A stretch of 64,000 nucleotides of DNA from Numida meleagris. Its lineage: Eukaryota; Chordata; Aves; Galliformes; Numididae. The notes beneath the pieces are model-generated. The model was not told the DNA's origin. It saw only the letters and a program-made list of their open reading frames with translations, and made no database searches. Position numbers and translations under genes: made by a program. The stretch covers positions 18,128,587 through 18,192,586 of the forward strand of contig NC_034438.1 in assembly GCF_002078875.1 (NCBI RefSeq), given 5' to 3'. Shown in pieces: positions 14,162-25,271 of this stretch (its first letter is position 1; every line of letters begins with the position of its first letter).

Positions 14162-14748
14162 GCTTAGGTTGCTCCAAAAGTAATGCCACCTGTTTATTTC
14201 CATGGAATCTACAAAAGATACAAAGAACTCAATAACACCATTTGATAGAGCAAATTCTCAGCTACAAAAAAAATAAAATAAAATAAAATAAAATAAATTC
14301 AACATAGTCACCACTATTAGCTATGCGTTTTCACCAGCAAAGAATAAGAGCCTACATCCCACAGTTTGCACCAGAGGAGGTGACCCACTGTCACAGTGAT
14401 GACACTGCTGAAGCACACCACTCGCTGCCTCACTGTGCTCAAATCCACTGCTTGGGCTCCATTAGTGTTCAGCAAGCATTGATAAATGTCACTGGTTGCC
14501 ATTTTTTCCACATGGAGAAATTCAGTGACTCACTTTTGCTTCATATACACTTCCAGTCAGTGCAGTACGCTTGGTCAGATACCAATCTGTCAGACTGCCC
14601 CTCTGCTGCCACCTGTTACACGGCAACAAAATGTAATGGATTACTGGTGGGAATGTTCAGCGTCTACTGCCATACCACCAACATCCGCCTCCAACATCAT
14701 GGGCCAACACAATAAAATAGGACGCATTACTTTTGGAAAAGCCCTTGC
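14162..14748 (-). mobile_element. non-autonomous mariner (Galluhop-type), copy A
   Basis: The left end reads GGTTGCTCCAAAAGTAATGC (14,167 on). The right end is its degenerate inverted complement, GCATTACTTTTGGAAAAGCC (about 14,724-14,743). In minus orientation the first 30 or so codons of a mariner transposase (MEKMATSDIYQ...) are readable from 14,511. They run directly into the 3' end of the element because the transposase core is deleted. A short (AAAAT)n expansion lies inside at about 14,266-14,297. The plus-strand open frames here are antisense to the transposase and not genes. Confidence 0.85.
14266..14297. repeat. (AAAAT)n microsatellite inside mariner copy A
   Basis: About six AAAAT units follow an A-rich run. 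The other mariner copies in the window lack this expansion, so it arose after insertion. Confidence 0.85.
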
Positions 14749-16277
14749 AGCTTACAAGTAATTATTCAAACCAGGCTCTTTGTAAAGAACAATAAGCTGC
14801 TTTTGGTTAGATCATCAAATGAAAGCCCAGGTGAGGTGCTTTAGGCAGTCTCATAACTCCTCAGCTTTTAGGCAATTGCTTCTTAATTCTTTGCAGATTC
14901 TCTCTGAATTTGAACACCGTGTTAAAATACACTGTTGTTTTTCAGGCTCCTTTCCTAAGGAATTGAAATTATTCTGATCTGAACAAGTAGTATTAATTAA
15001 AGCACTGAAAGTTCATGTGGGAATATTCTGGGTAAAATTTGGCACTGTGCTGAGCACAAACCACTGCATCCATCAGTCATGCTGCTTGAAGAGGAAACAC
15101 ACATGAAGACAGTATTAAATATTTAACTGAGGTATATATGCCCATTATAGATTTCACATTATTCTTTGTGAGGATGTTTAAACAAACAAGTAACTATTCT
15201 GACACTAAACAATCTGACCAAAGCCACAGAAATTGAAGTCTGAGAATCAGTCTGTAAACACTGGGACTATATCTCAGATGAGGAATGACTCTTTAATGAA
15301 CTTCCAACTGTTGTTAGCTTGTGCATTTGCATGTCACAACTACCCTCCTACTCTAAGAGCAGCCTTTCATGGCATATATACATATATATAATAAAAAATT
15401 ATATATGCATAACTACATGAATAATACAGTTATTTATCTTTTTCTGTCTTTCCTTTTTCATCAGCCAAACATGGTTCCCTTGACTGAAATTATAAAACTA
15501 CATAATTTTTGGAGGTACTGAATTAAGGCTTAGCTATGTTAGGTCTCAATATTTCTTTCAATGAAACTAAATACTCCAACACCTGCGGTGGTAACACAGA
15601 ATGTTTCTACCTTCTTGTCAGAGTCAGCATCTCTAGAATAATCGGACAAAAGTAGGAAACGGGGAACACGCGGGTCTGTATTTTTCTAAATGTATGATGT
15701 TTATTGCTCTACTGTTTTCTTGGAGAAAGAGATGCCGAGAAGTAGAGATGACAAGGGAAGAAAAAAGGACAAACCTACAATATATAAATGTCTTCTCTCC
15801 TTGAAGGTGTTTTTGTGCAAAAAATTTAAAGGAAAACAACAGTGAGCGGAGCAAGACTAATTCAGCAGTTTTGGAGTACCTACGTGAATGCTACTTATAG
15901 TCATCTGTTTACTAATGGTTGTCATTTATGATTATGTTGCAGAAAATTCAGGTTGATGGTTCTAATTAATAACATGAAAAAAACAATTTCCTGATTCTGG
16001 CAGTACATTTAATATTTACATACCTGAATACAGAAGAACGTGCATTTCTTGAATGTGCATGTAAGGGCAACCACGGCCTGACAGAGCATGGGAACTAGTA
16101 AACTCTAACCTCCATACATAGTGAAACTGAGTGGCTTTTCCAGGATGTGATACCCCAACGGATGTTTACATGTAGAACAATTAATTCATCTAAGAGATAC
16201 GTTTTGTATTTTCTGCCTATTTGTTCTCAGGCAGATATTTTTGCTATTTGCAGCTATTTAGCAACTTGTAGATTTAC
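14749..16277. other. unique AT-rich non-coding sequence
   Basis: Contains the (AT)n run at 15.37 kb. No gene or known repeat family recognised. Confidence 0.6.
15370..15410. repeat. AT-rich microsatellite
   Basis: Interrupted (AT)n run. Similar short (AT)n runs occur at about 56,693-56,706 and 63,340-63,352. Confidence 0.85.
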
Positions 16278-16499
16278 AAAAGAAAAAGAAAAGAAAAAGG
16301 GAAAAGGAAAAAGAAGAAGGAAAAAGAAAAAAAAGAAAAAGGAAAAAGGAAAAAGAAAAAGATAGGAAAAAGAAAAGGAATAGGAATAGGAATAGGAAAA
16401 AGAAAACGAATAGGAAAAAGAAAAGGAAAAAGAAAAAGGAAAGAGAAAAAGAGAAAAAGAAAAAAAGAAAAAAAGGGAAAGAGAAAAAGAAAAAGAAAA
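16278..16499 (+). repeat. 222-bp purine tract (GAAAAA/GGAAAA-rich)
   Basis: The plus strand is almost entirely A and G, including uninterrupted purine runs at 16,278-16,362 (85 nt) and 16,412-16,499 (88 nt). Between them are units of GGAATA and a single C. The apparent lysine/arginine-rich frame on + and the phenylalanine/leucine-rich frame on - are artefacts of this composition. Confidence 0.97.
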
Positions 16500-17091
16500 C
16501 TAAACAGTTTAATAAACACTCCAGATAGCTTTTGATCTTCTGAGGTCATTCAAATGCAATCAAACTGCTACAAATCTGATGTCGCATTTTCTTCTGTATG
16601 TGCACTGCTTTTTTTAGTGAATGAAGCCGCAGATCTTGGGAGATGGGCTGTACCAAGGACTTGGCTGAGTGAGGCACAGCCTAGGAAGGTACTCTGCACA
16701 TTACACAACATTACTCAAACAATGCAGCTAATTCCTATTCTACCACACCTTTGTTATTCCAATTCCAATTGTCTCTTGAACAGAGGTTTCAAATTGCACT
16801 GTATTTTGCAATCAGATTGTGTGCCCAACAGACAAAGATGAGATCAGACTCTGGACATTTGTCCCAGGTGTTAACTGGCTTTCAATCTCCAGGGATGCCC
16901 TCACCTTCCGTGTGAATCAGTCATTTTTTAGCTGTTTCACTGGTCAGAAAATGAAGCAAGAAAGACAGCAGTCTCTTCAGGATTTTTAAACCTTTCTGTC
17001 AGAATGAATGCATTCTCTGTGTAATGAAATTCACAACCATTGTCTCCTGGATTAAGATTTTAAGATTGGCTTATCTGGGAACTATCGTCAG

Positions 17092-17155
17092 CAATTGAAC
17101 TCAATGATCCTTGTGTGTTCCTTCCATCTCAGGATATTCTGTTCTGTTCTGAGTC
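17092..17155 (+). mobile_element. CR1 LINE 3'-end scrap
   Basis: About 60 bp, with CTCAATGATCCTTGTGTGTT as its clearest segment, align by eye with the 3' terminus of the CR1 copy at 30.31-30.37 kb, which has CTCAGTGATCCTTGTGGGTT. The upstream part is absent or too diverged to follow. Confidence 0.65.
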
Positions 17156-17849
17156 AAAATTCATTCTGATTATGCCAATATTTTTCAGATTTAACCTTAA
17201 GAAATAGTCTTCTAGTCCTGACCTGCAATTCTGAACTACAGTATCATAGCAGAAAAGTCCTGTAAGATGGAGACGCTCACAAGGAGGTACTGTTCTTTAT
17301 ATTCAGAATATGAACTGACAAACACACAGAATTCACCTTGCACTAAAATAAGTTGTGATTCAGATGAATACATTTGTTTTGTCCGTTAGGAAAATCACAA
17401 GAGAGTAAAAGTTCTGATCTTTCTGTCTGATGTGCATAGAAGACCTTTCTCTTCTGTACATCCTCCAGATAAGGGAGGGTGGAGCGATATGGGTCAGAAA
17501 TTCCTTTTTAGTCTTAATAGTCAGAAAATGTTTCCCATTTTTTACAATAATATGTTATTATACTCCTTCTTAAAAATGTTCCAGATCCCCTGAGGCAGAG
17601 ATATACTGGCTGCTCCTATCCCGTATCATGTGCAAACTGTCAGGCACTCATGGCTATAAGACCCTTTCTTAGTTCCTGGTTGATATCCATAGTTGCTAAG
17701 AAGCAAATTAACAGAAAACAAAGAAAAAGCACTGTCCAGACACCACTTTTTGCCATGACATCCAAGGCTGGTATATATATATTTGGACAAGAATTATTTT
17801 GTTATATTTTCCTACCATTTATTATATTGCAAGATCGGTAGCAACAATT

Positions 17850-19186
17850 TCACAGTCTTTCACAAAATTGTAGGGGTTGGAATGGACCTCTAGAGATCAT
17901 TGAGCCCAAACCCCCTGCAAAGCAGGCTCCCTACACCAGGTTGCACAGGTAGGTGTCCAGGCAGGTCTTGAATGTCTCGAGAAAAGGAGACTCCACAACC
18001 TCTCTGGGCAGCTTGTTCCAGTGCTCCAACACCATCATTGTGAAGAAGTTCTTAAGCACATTTGTGTGGAACTTCCTATGCTTGTCCTATCACCACACAC
18101 TGCTGAAGAGAGTATGGCCTCGTCCCTTTGCCTCCTGTGCCTTAGATATTTATAAACAGTAATCAGATCCCCTCTCAGTCTTCTTTTCTCAGGGCTGAAC
18201 AGACCCAGGTCGCTCAGCCTTTCCTCACAAGAGAGGTGCTCCAGGCCCTTTATCATCTTTGTGACCATCCACCGGACTCTCTCCAGGAGATCCCTGTCTT
18301 TTTTTGTACTGGGAAGCCCAGAACTGGACACAGTACTCCAGGTGAGGGCTCACCAGGGCAGAGCAGAGGGGGAGGATCACCTCCCTCGACCTGCTGGCCA
18401 CCCTCTTTTTAATGCACTCCAGGATGCCATTGGCCTTGGCCACCAAAGCAGACTGCTGGCTCATGGCCAACCTGTTGTCCTCCAGAACTTCAGGTCCCTC
18501 TATGCAGAGCTCCTCTCCAGCAGGTCATCCCCCAACCTGTACTGGCGTATGTGGCTATTCCTCCCTAGGTGCAAGACTCTATACTTGCTCTTGTTAAACC
18601 TCATCTGGTTCCTTTCTGCCAAACTCTCCAGCCTGTCCAGGTCTTGCTGAATGGCAGCACAGGCTTCCAGCATGTCAGCCATTCCTCCCAGTTTTCTATC
18701 ACCAGCAAACTTGCTGAGGGTGGACACTATCCCCTCATCAAGGTTGCTGATGAAGATGTTGAACAAGACCAGACCCAGCACTGATCCCTGAGGAACACCG
18801 CTAAATACAGGCCTCCAACTGAACTTTGAGCCACCAATCACAACACTCTGAGCTTAGCAGTCAGCCAGTTCTCAACCCACCTCACCGTCCACTCATCTAT
18901 TCCACACTTCCTCAGCTTTGTTATAAGGATGTCGTGGGAGGCAGTGTCAAATGCCTTGCAGAAATCAAGGTAGACTACAAGGTCCACTGCTCTCCCCCCA
19001 TCCACCCAGCCAGTGATGACATCACAGAAGGCTACCAGGTTGGTCGAGCACGACCTCTCCCTGGTGAACCCATGCTGACTACTCCTGATAATCTTCTTCT
19101 CTTCAATTGCCTGGAGACGGCATCAAGACCAAGCCGTTCCATCACCTTTCCAGGGACGGAGGCGAGGCTGACTGGCCTGTAGTTTA
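17850..19186 (-). mobile_element. CR1 LINE, about 1.3 kb, 5'-truncated
   Basis: The 3' end is on the left: the GGTTGGAATGGACCTCTAGA complement-type motif lies near 17,875, and the 8-bp tail is decayed. ORF2 ends in a PFLETFKTCLDTYL-like tail (about 17,940-18,000), a different subfamily from the copies ending in LRDMV. Moving right, the reverse-transcriptase C-terminal region is readable, then the RT core. The copy stops inside RT at about 19,186. The C-terminal part is interrupted by frameshifts. Confidence 0.93.
17945..19184 (-). pseudogene. CR1 ORF2 reverse transcriptase, broken
   Basis: From its 5' side (19,184) it shows NYRPVSLASVPGKVMERL-like RT sequence, then stops and shifts. A clean stretch at 18,841-18,500 carries the RT motif GVPQGSVLG, the catalytic box region [10 protein letters not shown] and the downstream [12 protein letters not shown] block. 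Known: the RT catalytic box in this clade is (Y/F)ADD. Here it reads FAGD, so the first catalytic Asp is replaced by Gly. The enzyme is dead by this change and by several frame breaks. Confidence 0.85.
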
Positions 19187-22100
19187 ACAATTATTGCAGA
19201 AAGCATTAAGAAACATAATTTTAGTGGTAATGTCACCACTACACATCACTCCCTCTCTCTCCCAGGTAGTTTGTAATCTAGTATCACTCATGTCATTTCA
19301 CAGGCAGGGTAGCAAAATGTGCTTCCCCTCCCGCTTACCCTGCAGGTCATCACGTTTTCATTGCCAGTATCATACCTCAGGTAACTTTCCCAATTTCAAC
19401 TGATATACAGGTATACAGGCATCAGAATATGTCAGCAGAAATCAGTACACCTTACATGCTTTGTTATATCAGCGCTTTTACAAACTATGCAAACATGGGA
19501 TATACCCTTGTATAGGGTAGTACTGTAAACCGCAGTTTACAGTGGGCCATCAGCTTTGTACTGAGTTTTTAAGGCCTCAGGACTAAGGTTTGTCAGGCTT
19601 CCTCTGTCTGAATTTTTCTTGACCTGCCTGTAGCCTTTTTTTACTTGGTTTAGCTGTGACAGTAATTTCTTCAATTGACAAGGTGTCTACTAAAAAAGCT
19701 AATTTGTTTACTTCTTGTTATCTTCATGTGGTACCACCACAGTTTTATATAGCTAGCAGTAACAAGCAGGTATTCTGTGAAGAATGAGATGTTTATAGTT
19801 CTAACAAAGTTATGTAGTGTAAAGAAATACAAGATTGGTATGATAACAGAGGCACTGAGAAGCAGAGACACTGAATGTGGCACAAATGAGTACAGGCATA
19901 AAATTTTAAAAGATGGGCATGGGCTTGGCTTTGGAGATCCTGCGGCTACAAACAACTTACCCATGGTCAGTTAAAGAAACAAAGACCTGATGCTGGACAC
20001 AACTGATGATAAGAGTTACAAAGAGAACAAAGAAATTATACCTAATGTGCATAAAAACCACAACATACATTAGATGTTTGGATTTAATATGGATATGCAG
20101 ACCAATCCAAAATAGACAAGGTGCAAAAGCACGTTAGCAAGCACATAAAAATGACCCCAAGTGGAGTAGGGAGAAGAAACCAGCAACAAGAACATCAGAG
20201 TCCTTTTGGCAGAGGACTCCAGATGTTGATAACGCATGGTAGCATCCTTACCACCACCACAACCAGAATCAAACTACCAACATTAACATCAGAAAAGCAG
20301 TAGAAGTGTGAACATAACTCCAGCAGAAGAGGCAGAAACTGATAAATATGTATATAACAATCTCAAATATACTGCTACTATTATTGAGACTTTTTTATAG
20401 AGAAGTATTTTAATTTTATTATTGCTCTTTATTTTTCTATCAATTACACATGGACTAGTAATGATTTGACTCTTAAGATTTCAGTTATACTAACAATAAA
20501 TTCTTAACTATATATGCATATATTTAGAGTGTGTTTCCTCTTTGACCCTAGACCAGATTTTGAACATAACAGCATGACTGGTAAAAGTGGGATTGTTGCT
20601 GCACCCACTGTTGCAGTGCTTCTGTTCCTGTGATGTTTATCTTGGTATAGGTATGTTCTCATCAGCAATTTTGGAATGGACTGGTTTGTTAACTTCAATT
20701 TGTGACAAACACATAGAGGAAATCCAAAAGACATGAAATACAAGTGACATCATTACATTTTCCAAAAAATATATTGGCTATGATCTCAGGCTGGAGAAAG
20801 AGAAAGGTGAGAAGAAGAAAGCAACATGTAGTCCTATATCAGAATGCCAGGCCTGATACCAAATGGTCCCCATCCCACCATAGCATTGCCGAAGGCTCCC
20901 AGAACATCCTCCATGTGAAGGGGGAAGGAACGGCATGATCTCCTGTTATACACAGACACCTGTAACTCTTACACCACTCAGACTGGAGTGATGTGTTGAA
21001 CACAACTGGCTAATATGGCTGCTTGCCCCTGAGCTGGGACTTGTCACACTCTTGTGTCAGTTCGGTCTTGGATACACACCTGCAGAGTATTTTCCCTCTT
21101 TTGCATAGAGCACCAGAACATAAACCATGACTCACCAAAGATAATTAAGCATTCAAAGGTGGAAAACCTCAATTTGTCCATGAAAAGCAGGGCTTCAAAT
21201 GTCACAGAAAGAGAATCAGGTTGAAGTCTGGAGGGTTTCTCTCTTCAGACACTGACATTCAGAACACTAGAGGAACCACATTCCTCTCCCTCTCCTGCTA
21301 TGGAGTAAAGCTCTTACATAAATTGCTTACTTCTGAATGAAAAGAGCACAGACTCTTTATTCCTTGAGCCTCAGATGAAGCAACAAAATATAACTTTCAA
21401 TCAGTTAAGCTCCCCAAATCCCCTCTTTGAAGGGTAGCTCACCTGCATAGAATGGGTTCTGGCCCACCCTGAACACCGGACAAGGCCTTGCCTACAAATA
21501 TCCTAGCTAACCCAAATCAAAATCATGCCAGGGACCACAGTATGGATGATTACACAACTGTGTCAGGCCTATGGTATGAATACATTTAGTTTACTAGTAT
21601 AGAAGTAACAACTGAGAAATTTTTGCACTAGTTTATAGTGTAAAGAAATTCAATGGGCCAAATTTCACTTTTTGCCTGTAATTTAATAAAGTCAGATTAA
21701 TATCCTGCTGGCTTCTGAGCCTCTCTGGCTATGCCAGCTTTGCAATAAAATGGGAAACTGCCTGAAAATGTATGACTTACTTTGCTTTGAGTCCGAAATC
21801 CCTACTGTGTCATAAGGAATACCAGGCTGCACTCCAGTGCTTGTGTAGTACAGGATAGCTATTTCTGGTCAGAGTTACTTGTAACTCTGTCAAAGGAGAG
21901 GAGTAAGGGAGAAGAAACCCCTATAAAAGTTCCTTCTCACTTAGGTAAGACTACTATCTAAAATTTCAGTGACCTTTTCAGAGTTTTATCTCAGTTAATA
22001 GAAATATTTCTGATATGCTGCACATGGAAATTAGTAAAATGACCCACCCAGGCAGTGTAGGCTTCAAATTTATGTTTGGTTTTAACTACTAATCTCAATA

Positions 22101-22583
22101 GTAGTACATTAAGAATGTATTTTTATAAATAATCTTTATTTAACATTTACAAATGTAAACACAAACATTGCAAGTCGTACTAAAACTTCTTTGTTAACAC
22201 TGGGACTTGAAAACAATGTTCTTACAACCTGAGCAGAAAAACCCAAGTACTGCACCTAGGGGTTGTACAGAACCTACATTCTTGGTGAGTCTATATACAG
22301 AGAGAGTACTGTAAAGTTCATCTTAAGTTTCATCAGTGGGATTCATCTGTCCAACTCAGGATGCTTCTAATTATCTGCAAAGCACAGCACCATGAGCACA
22401 GAACTCCATCCTCCCTGGTGCAAAAGAGACTTTTCTCTTATCGTGAACAATTGCTGAAGTGACAGGCTGTCAGGGAGAGGCAAAAGGCAGAGGCATAGCT
22501 GTCCTGCTGCACTCAAGCAGGGTTGGTCTGCATTACACAGGGCCATGTAGACAAGGGTAGCATGCTAATATCATCTTCTAATA
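19187..22583. other. unique sequence between CR1 copies
   Basis: No frame longer than about 97 codons and no domain or repeat family recognised. Confidence 0.55.
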
Positions 22584-23644
22584 TAATCATTGAATCATGG
22601 AGTAATTAAGATTGGAAACGACCTTTAAGATCATAACATCTAATCATCAGCCCATCACCACCAAGCCCACTACACCATGCCACTAACTGTCACATCTAGG
22701 TGTTTCTTGAACACCTCCAGAGACAGTGACTCCACCAGCTCCCTGAGCAGTCTGTTGCAATGCAGTACCACTATTTCAGAGAAGAAATTTTTTCTAATAT
22801 CCAACCCGAATCTCCTCTGGTGCAGTTTGAAGCCATTGCCTATCATTCTATTGATAGTTACCTGGAAGAAGGGACAGATCCTCACCTTGTTACAACACCC
22901 TTTCAGTTAGGTTGCGTGGATCTCATCTGGCTCCATAAACTTGTGATAATCTAGGTGCAATAGCAGGTCACTGTTTCCTCTTGAATCATGGGGGATTGAT
23001 TCTGCTCCCCATACCTGTCTTCCAGCTCAAGGGGATGGGTACATTGAAGATAACTGATCTGACAGAAGCAAAGAAGACAATGAGTACCTCAGCTTTTTCC
23101 TTATCATTGGTGGTAATTTTTCCCAACACATCCAATAAAGACTGAAGATTCTCCTTGGCCCTCCTCTTACTGTTAATATATTTGTAAAAAAAAACTTTTT
23201 AGTTATCTTTAACAATGGTGGCCAAATTAAGTTCTATCTGGGCTTTTGCCTTTCTGATTTTCTCTCTGCATATCCTAGCAACATCCTTGTACTCTTCCTG
23301 AGTTGCATGCCTCTTCTTCCAAAGGTGGTAAAATCTTCTCTTTCCTTGAGTGCCTGTGAAACCTACCTTTTCAGCCAGGCTGGCCTTCTTCCCTGCCAGC
23401 TCATCTTGTGGCACATGGGAACATTCTGCTCCTCTGCCTTTAAGATTTTCTTGAGGAATGTTCAGCCTTCCTGGACCTCTTTGCCTTTCTGGTTTGTTTC
23501 CCAGAACTCTCCCAATGTCCTAAAGAGTTCAAAGTATGCCCTCTGGCACTCCAGGGTGGTGGTTTTGCTGACCCCCTCCTGATTTCACCAGGAATAAAGA
23601 ACTCTTCCATTTCATGGTCTCTGCTTAAGATAGTTTCCAACTAC

Positions 23645-23866
23645 TATATCTCCCACCTCCACAGCAGGTCTAGCACGGCACTTCCCCTGTTAGCTCTTAG
23701 TAGCTGTGTCAGGTAGTTCCTTTCTACACACTCCAGGAACCTCCTAGGCTGCTTCCTTTGGACTGTATTGTAGTTTCAGCAAACATCAAGTAAGTTGAAG
23801 TTCCCCACAAGAACAAGGGCTAGCAATTGTGTGACTTCTGCCACCTGCCTGTAGAATTCTTCATCT
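23645..23866 (-). pseudogene. CR1 ORF2 endonuclease C-terminal fragment
   Basis: The minus-strand frame reads LVGNFNLLDVC, then a stop, then RFLECVERNYLTQLLRANRG. It matches the order of blocks in APE-type LINE endonucleases, where a GDFN motif contributes a catalytic Asp. Here that position is Asn (GNFN). The N-terminal half of the endonuclease is not recognisable. Confidence 0.7.
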
Positions 23867-23929
23867 GTCTCTTCAGCCCTGTTGGCTATAAAAGACTGGT
23901 TTTATACTCTTCCTCCTCCAAACCTAGTT

Positions 23930-24500
23930 TAAATCCCTCTCAATGAGCCCCACCAACTCCTGGGCTAGAATCTTCTTTTCTCCAGCTGGCGAACCTCATC
24001 TGTTGCCAGCTATATAGACCGACCCATGATCAAAAAACCAAAATGTCACTGATGGCACTAGACCCTTAACGATGTGTTGATTAGGTGGGTTTTCCTGTTC
24101 CTTTAAGTATTTTTCCCTACCAAAGAAAGGATTGAGGAAAACACCACCTGAGCTCCTGCCCTTTCAACTTATCCCCCCAGTGCCCTAAAGTTCCTTTTGA
24201 TACCCCTGGGGCTTCTCACCTGGACTTCATTGCTGCCATTCTGAACAACAACATGCTGGTAAAAATTGGAGGGCTGTAACAGACCAAGGAGTTTCCTAGT
24301 AAAGTCCCTGAACTGGGCCCCAGGGAGTCAGCAGACTTCCCTGTGGGAAGCAATACAACTGTTCCCCTAAAGAGTTTCAATACTGTTAATACTGCATGCC
24401 TTATAAGCATGACACTATTGCAAACACTTATATCATCACCTGTCTTCTTGTCTCTATATTCAGTGCCAAATGGTGCAGCTTCAGATCCTCTTGTTGTCAT
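23930..24500 (-). pseudogene. CR1 ORF1 (esterase-like) C-terminal relic
   Basis: A clean minus-strand stretch of 94 codons spans 24,500-24,216; beyond its stop the frame is broken by further shifts. The tail, about 24,060-23,930, matches the CR1 ORF1 ending: a phenylalanine-rich FFDHG stretch, then KKILAQELVGLIERDLN and a stop. This assignment rests on recall of avian CR1 ORF1, so it is less certain than the ORF2 calls. Confidence 0.55.
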
Positions 24501-24509
24501 CTAGTAGAC

Positions 24510-25271
24510 CTCATAGAATCATAGAATTAGCTAGGTTGGAAAAGACCTACAAGATCATCCAGTCCAACCATCCACCTACCACCAATAACCCCACTAAACC
24601 ATGTCTCTCAACACTATATCTAAACATTTCTTGAACACCTCCAGGGACAGTGACTCAACCACTTCCCTGGGCAGCCCATTCCAGCGCCTCACCACTCTTT
24701 CAGAAAAGTAGTATTTCCTAACGTCCAGTCTAAATCTCCCCTGGTGCAACTTGAGGTCATCCCGCCTCGTCCTGTCACTAGTTACAAGGGAGAAGAGGCC
24801 GATCCCCAGCTCACTACAACCTCCCTTCAGGTAGTTATAGAGAGCGATAAGATCTCCCCTGAGCCTCCTCTTCTCCAGACTGAACAATCCCAGCTCCCTC
24901 AGCCACTCCTCATAAGGCCTGTGCTCCAGACCCCTCACCAGCTTTGTTGCCCTCCTCTGAACATGCTCCAGGGCCTCAATGTCTTTCTTGCAGTGAGGGG
25001 CCCAAAACTGGACACAGTACTCGAGGTGTGGCCTCACCAGTGCTGAGTACAGAGGGACAATGATTTCCCTGCTCCTACTGGCAACACTATTTCTGATACA
25101 AGCCAGGATGCCATTGGCCTTCTTGGCCACCTGGGCACACTGCTGGCTCATGCTCAGCTGAGCATCGACCAATACCCCCAGGTCCGTTTCCTCCACACAA
25201 CCTTCCAGCCACTCTGTCCCAAGTCTGTAGTGTTGCCTGGAGTTGTTGCGGCCAAAGTGCAGGACCTCATA
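24510..25271 (-). mobile_element. CR1 LINE, 762 bp, young, 5'-truncated
   Basis: The 3' tail on the left is CATAGAATCATAGAAT (two 8-bp units). The 3' UTR follows, then ORF2 from its stop at 24,594 rightwards. CR1 similarity ends abruptly near 25,271, at codons EVLHFGRNN. It lies about 10 bp from the ORF1 end of the older CR1 to its left and in the same orientation. That fits insertion into or beside the older copy. Confidence 0.95.
24594..25271 (-). pseudogene. CR1 ORF2 RT C-terminal domain, uninterrupted fragment
   Basis: About 225 codons without a stop. Blocks in order are [121 protein letters not shown] and the canonical end [14 protein letters not shown]. The frame runs 37 codons further into flanking DNA to an ATG at 25,382; that part is not CR1. 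The RT catalytic core lies beyond the 5' truncation, so the copy cannot act. The intact frame shows it is younger than its neighbours. Confidence 0.92.

Larger units (their letters stand above)
22584..24500 (-). mobile_element. CR1 LINE with ORF1 and ORF2 relics, internal RT deletion
   Basis: Read on the minus strand from the right. 24,500-23,930 is an ORF1 relic whose end resembles the SGNH-type esterase tail of CR1 ORF1 (KKILAQELVGLIERDLN then stop). About 23,866-23,645 is the C-terminal part of the ORF2 endonuclease (VGNFNLLDVC, then FLECVERNYLTQLL). About 23,420-23,050 is the linker (AKAQIELNLATIVKDN, then KYINSKRRAKENLQSLLDVL). Around 23,040-22,920 is the start of RT. The RT core is missing, and from about 22,905 the sequence jumps to the ORF2 C-terminus, ending VSGMV at 22,670. 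The 3' UTR and a degenerate tail reach 22,584. Confidence 0.85.

Noticed and set aside
14323..14715. 130-codon plus-strand frame
   Set aside because: Antisense to the transposase remnant in mariner copy A.
16147..16549. Lys/Arg-rich (+) and Phe/Leu-rich (-) frames
   Set aside because: Direct translation of the purine tract, not genes.
18261..18650. 129-codon plus-strand frame
   Set aside because: Antisense to the CR1 reverse transcriptase pseudogene.
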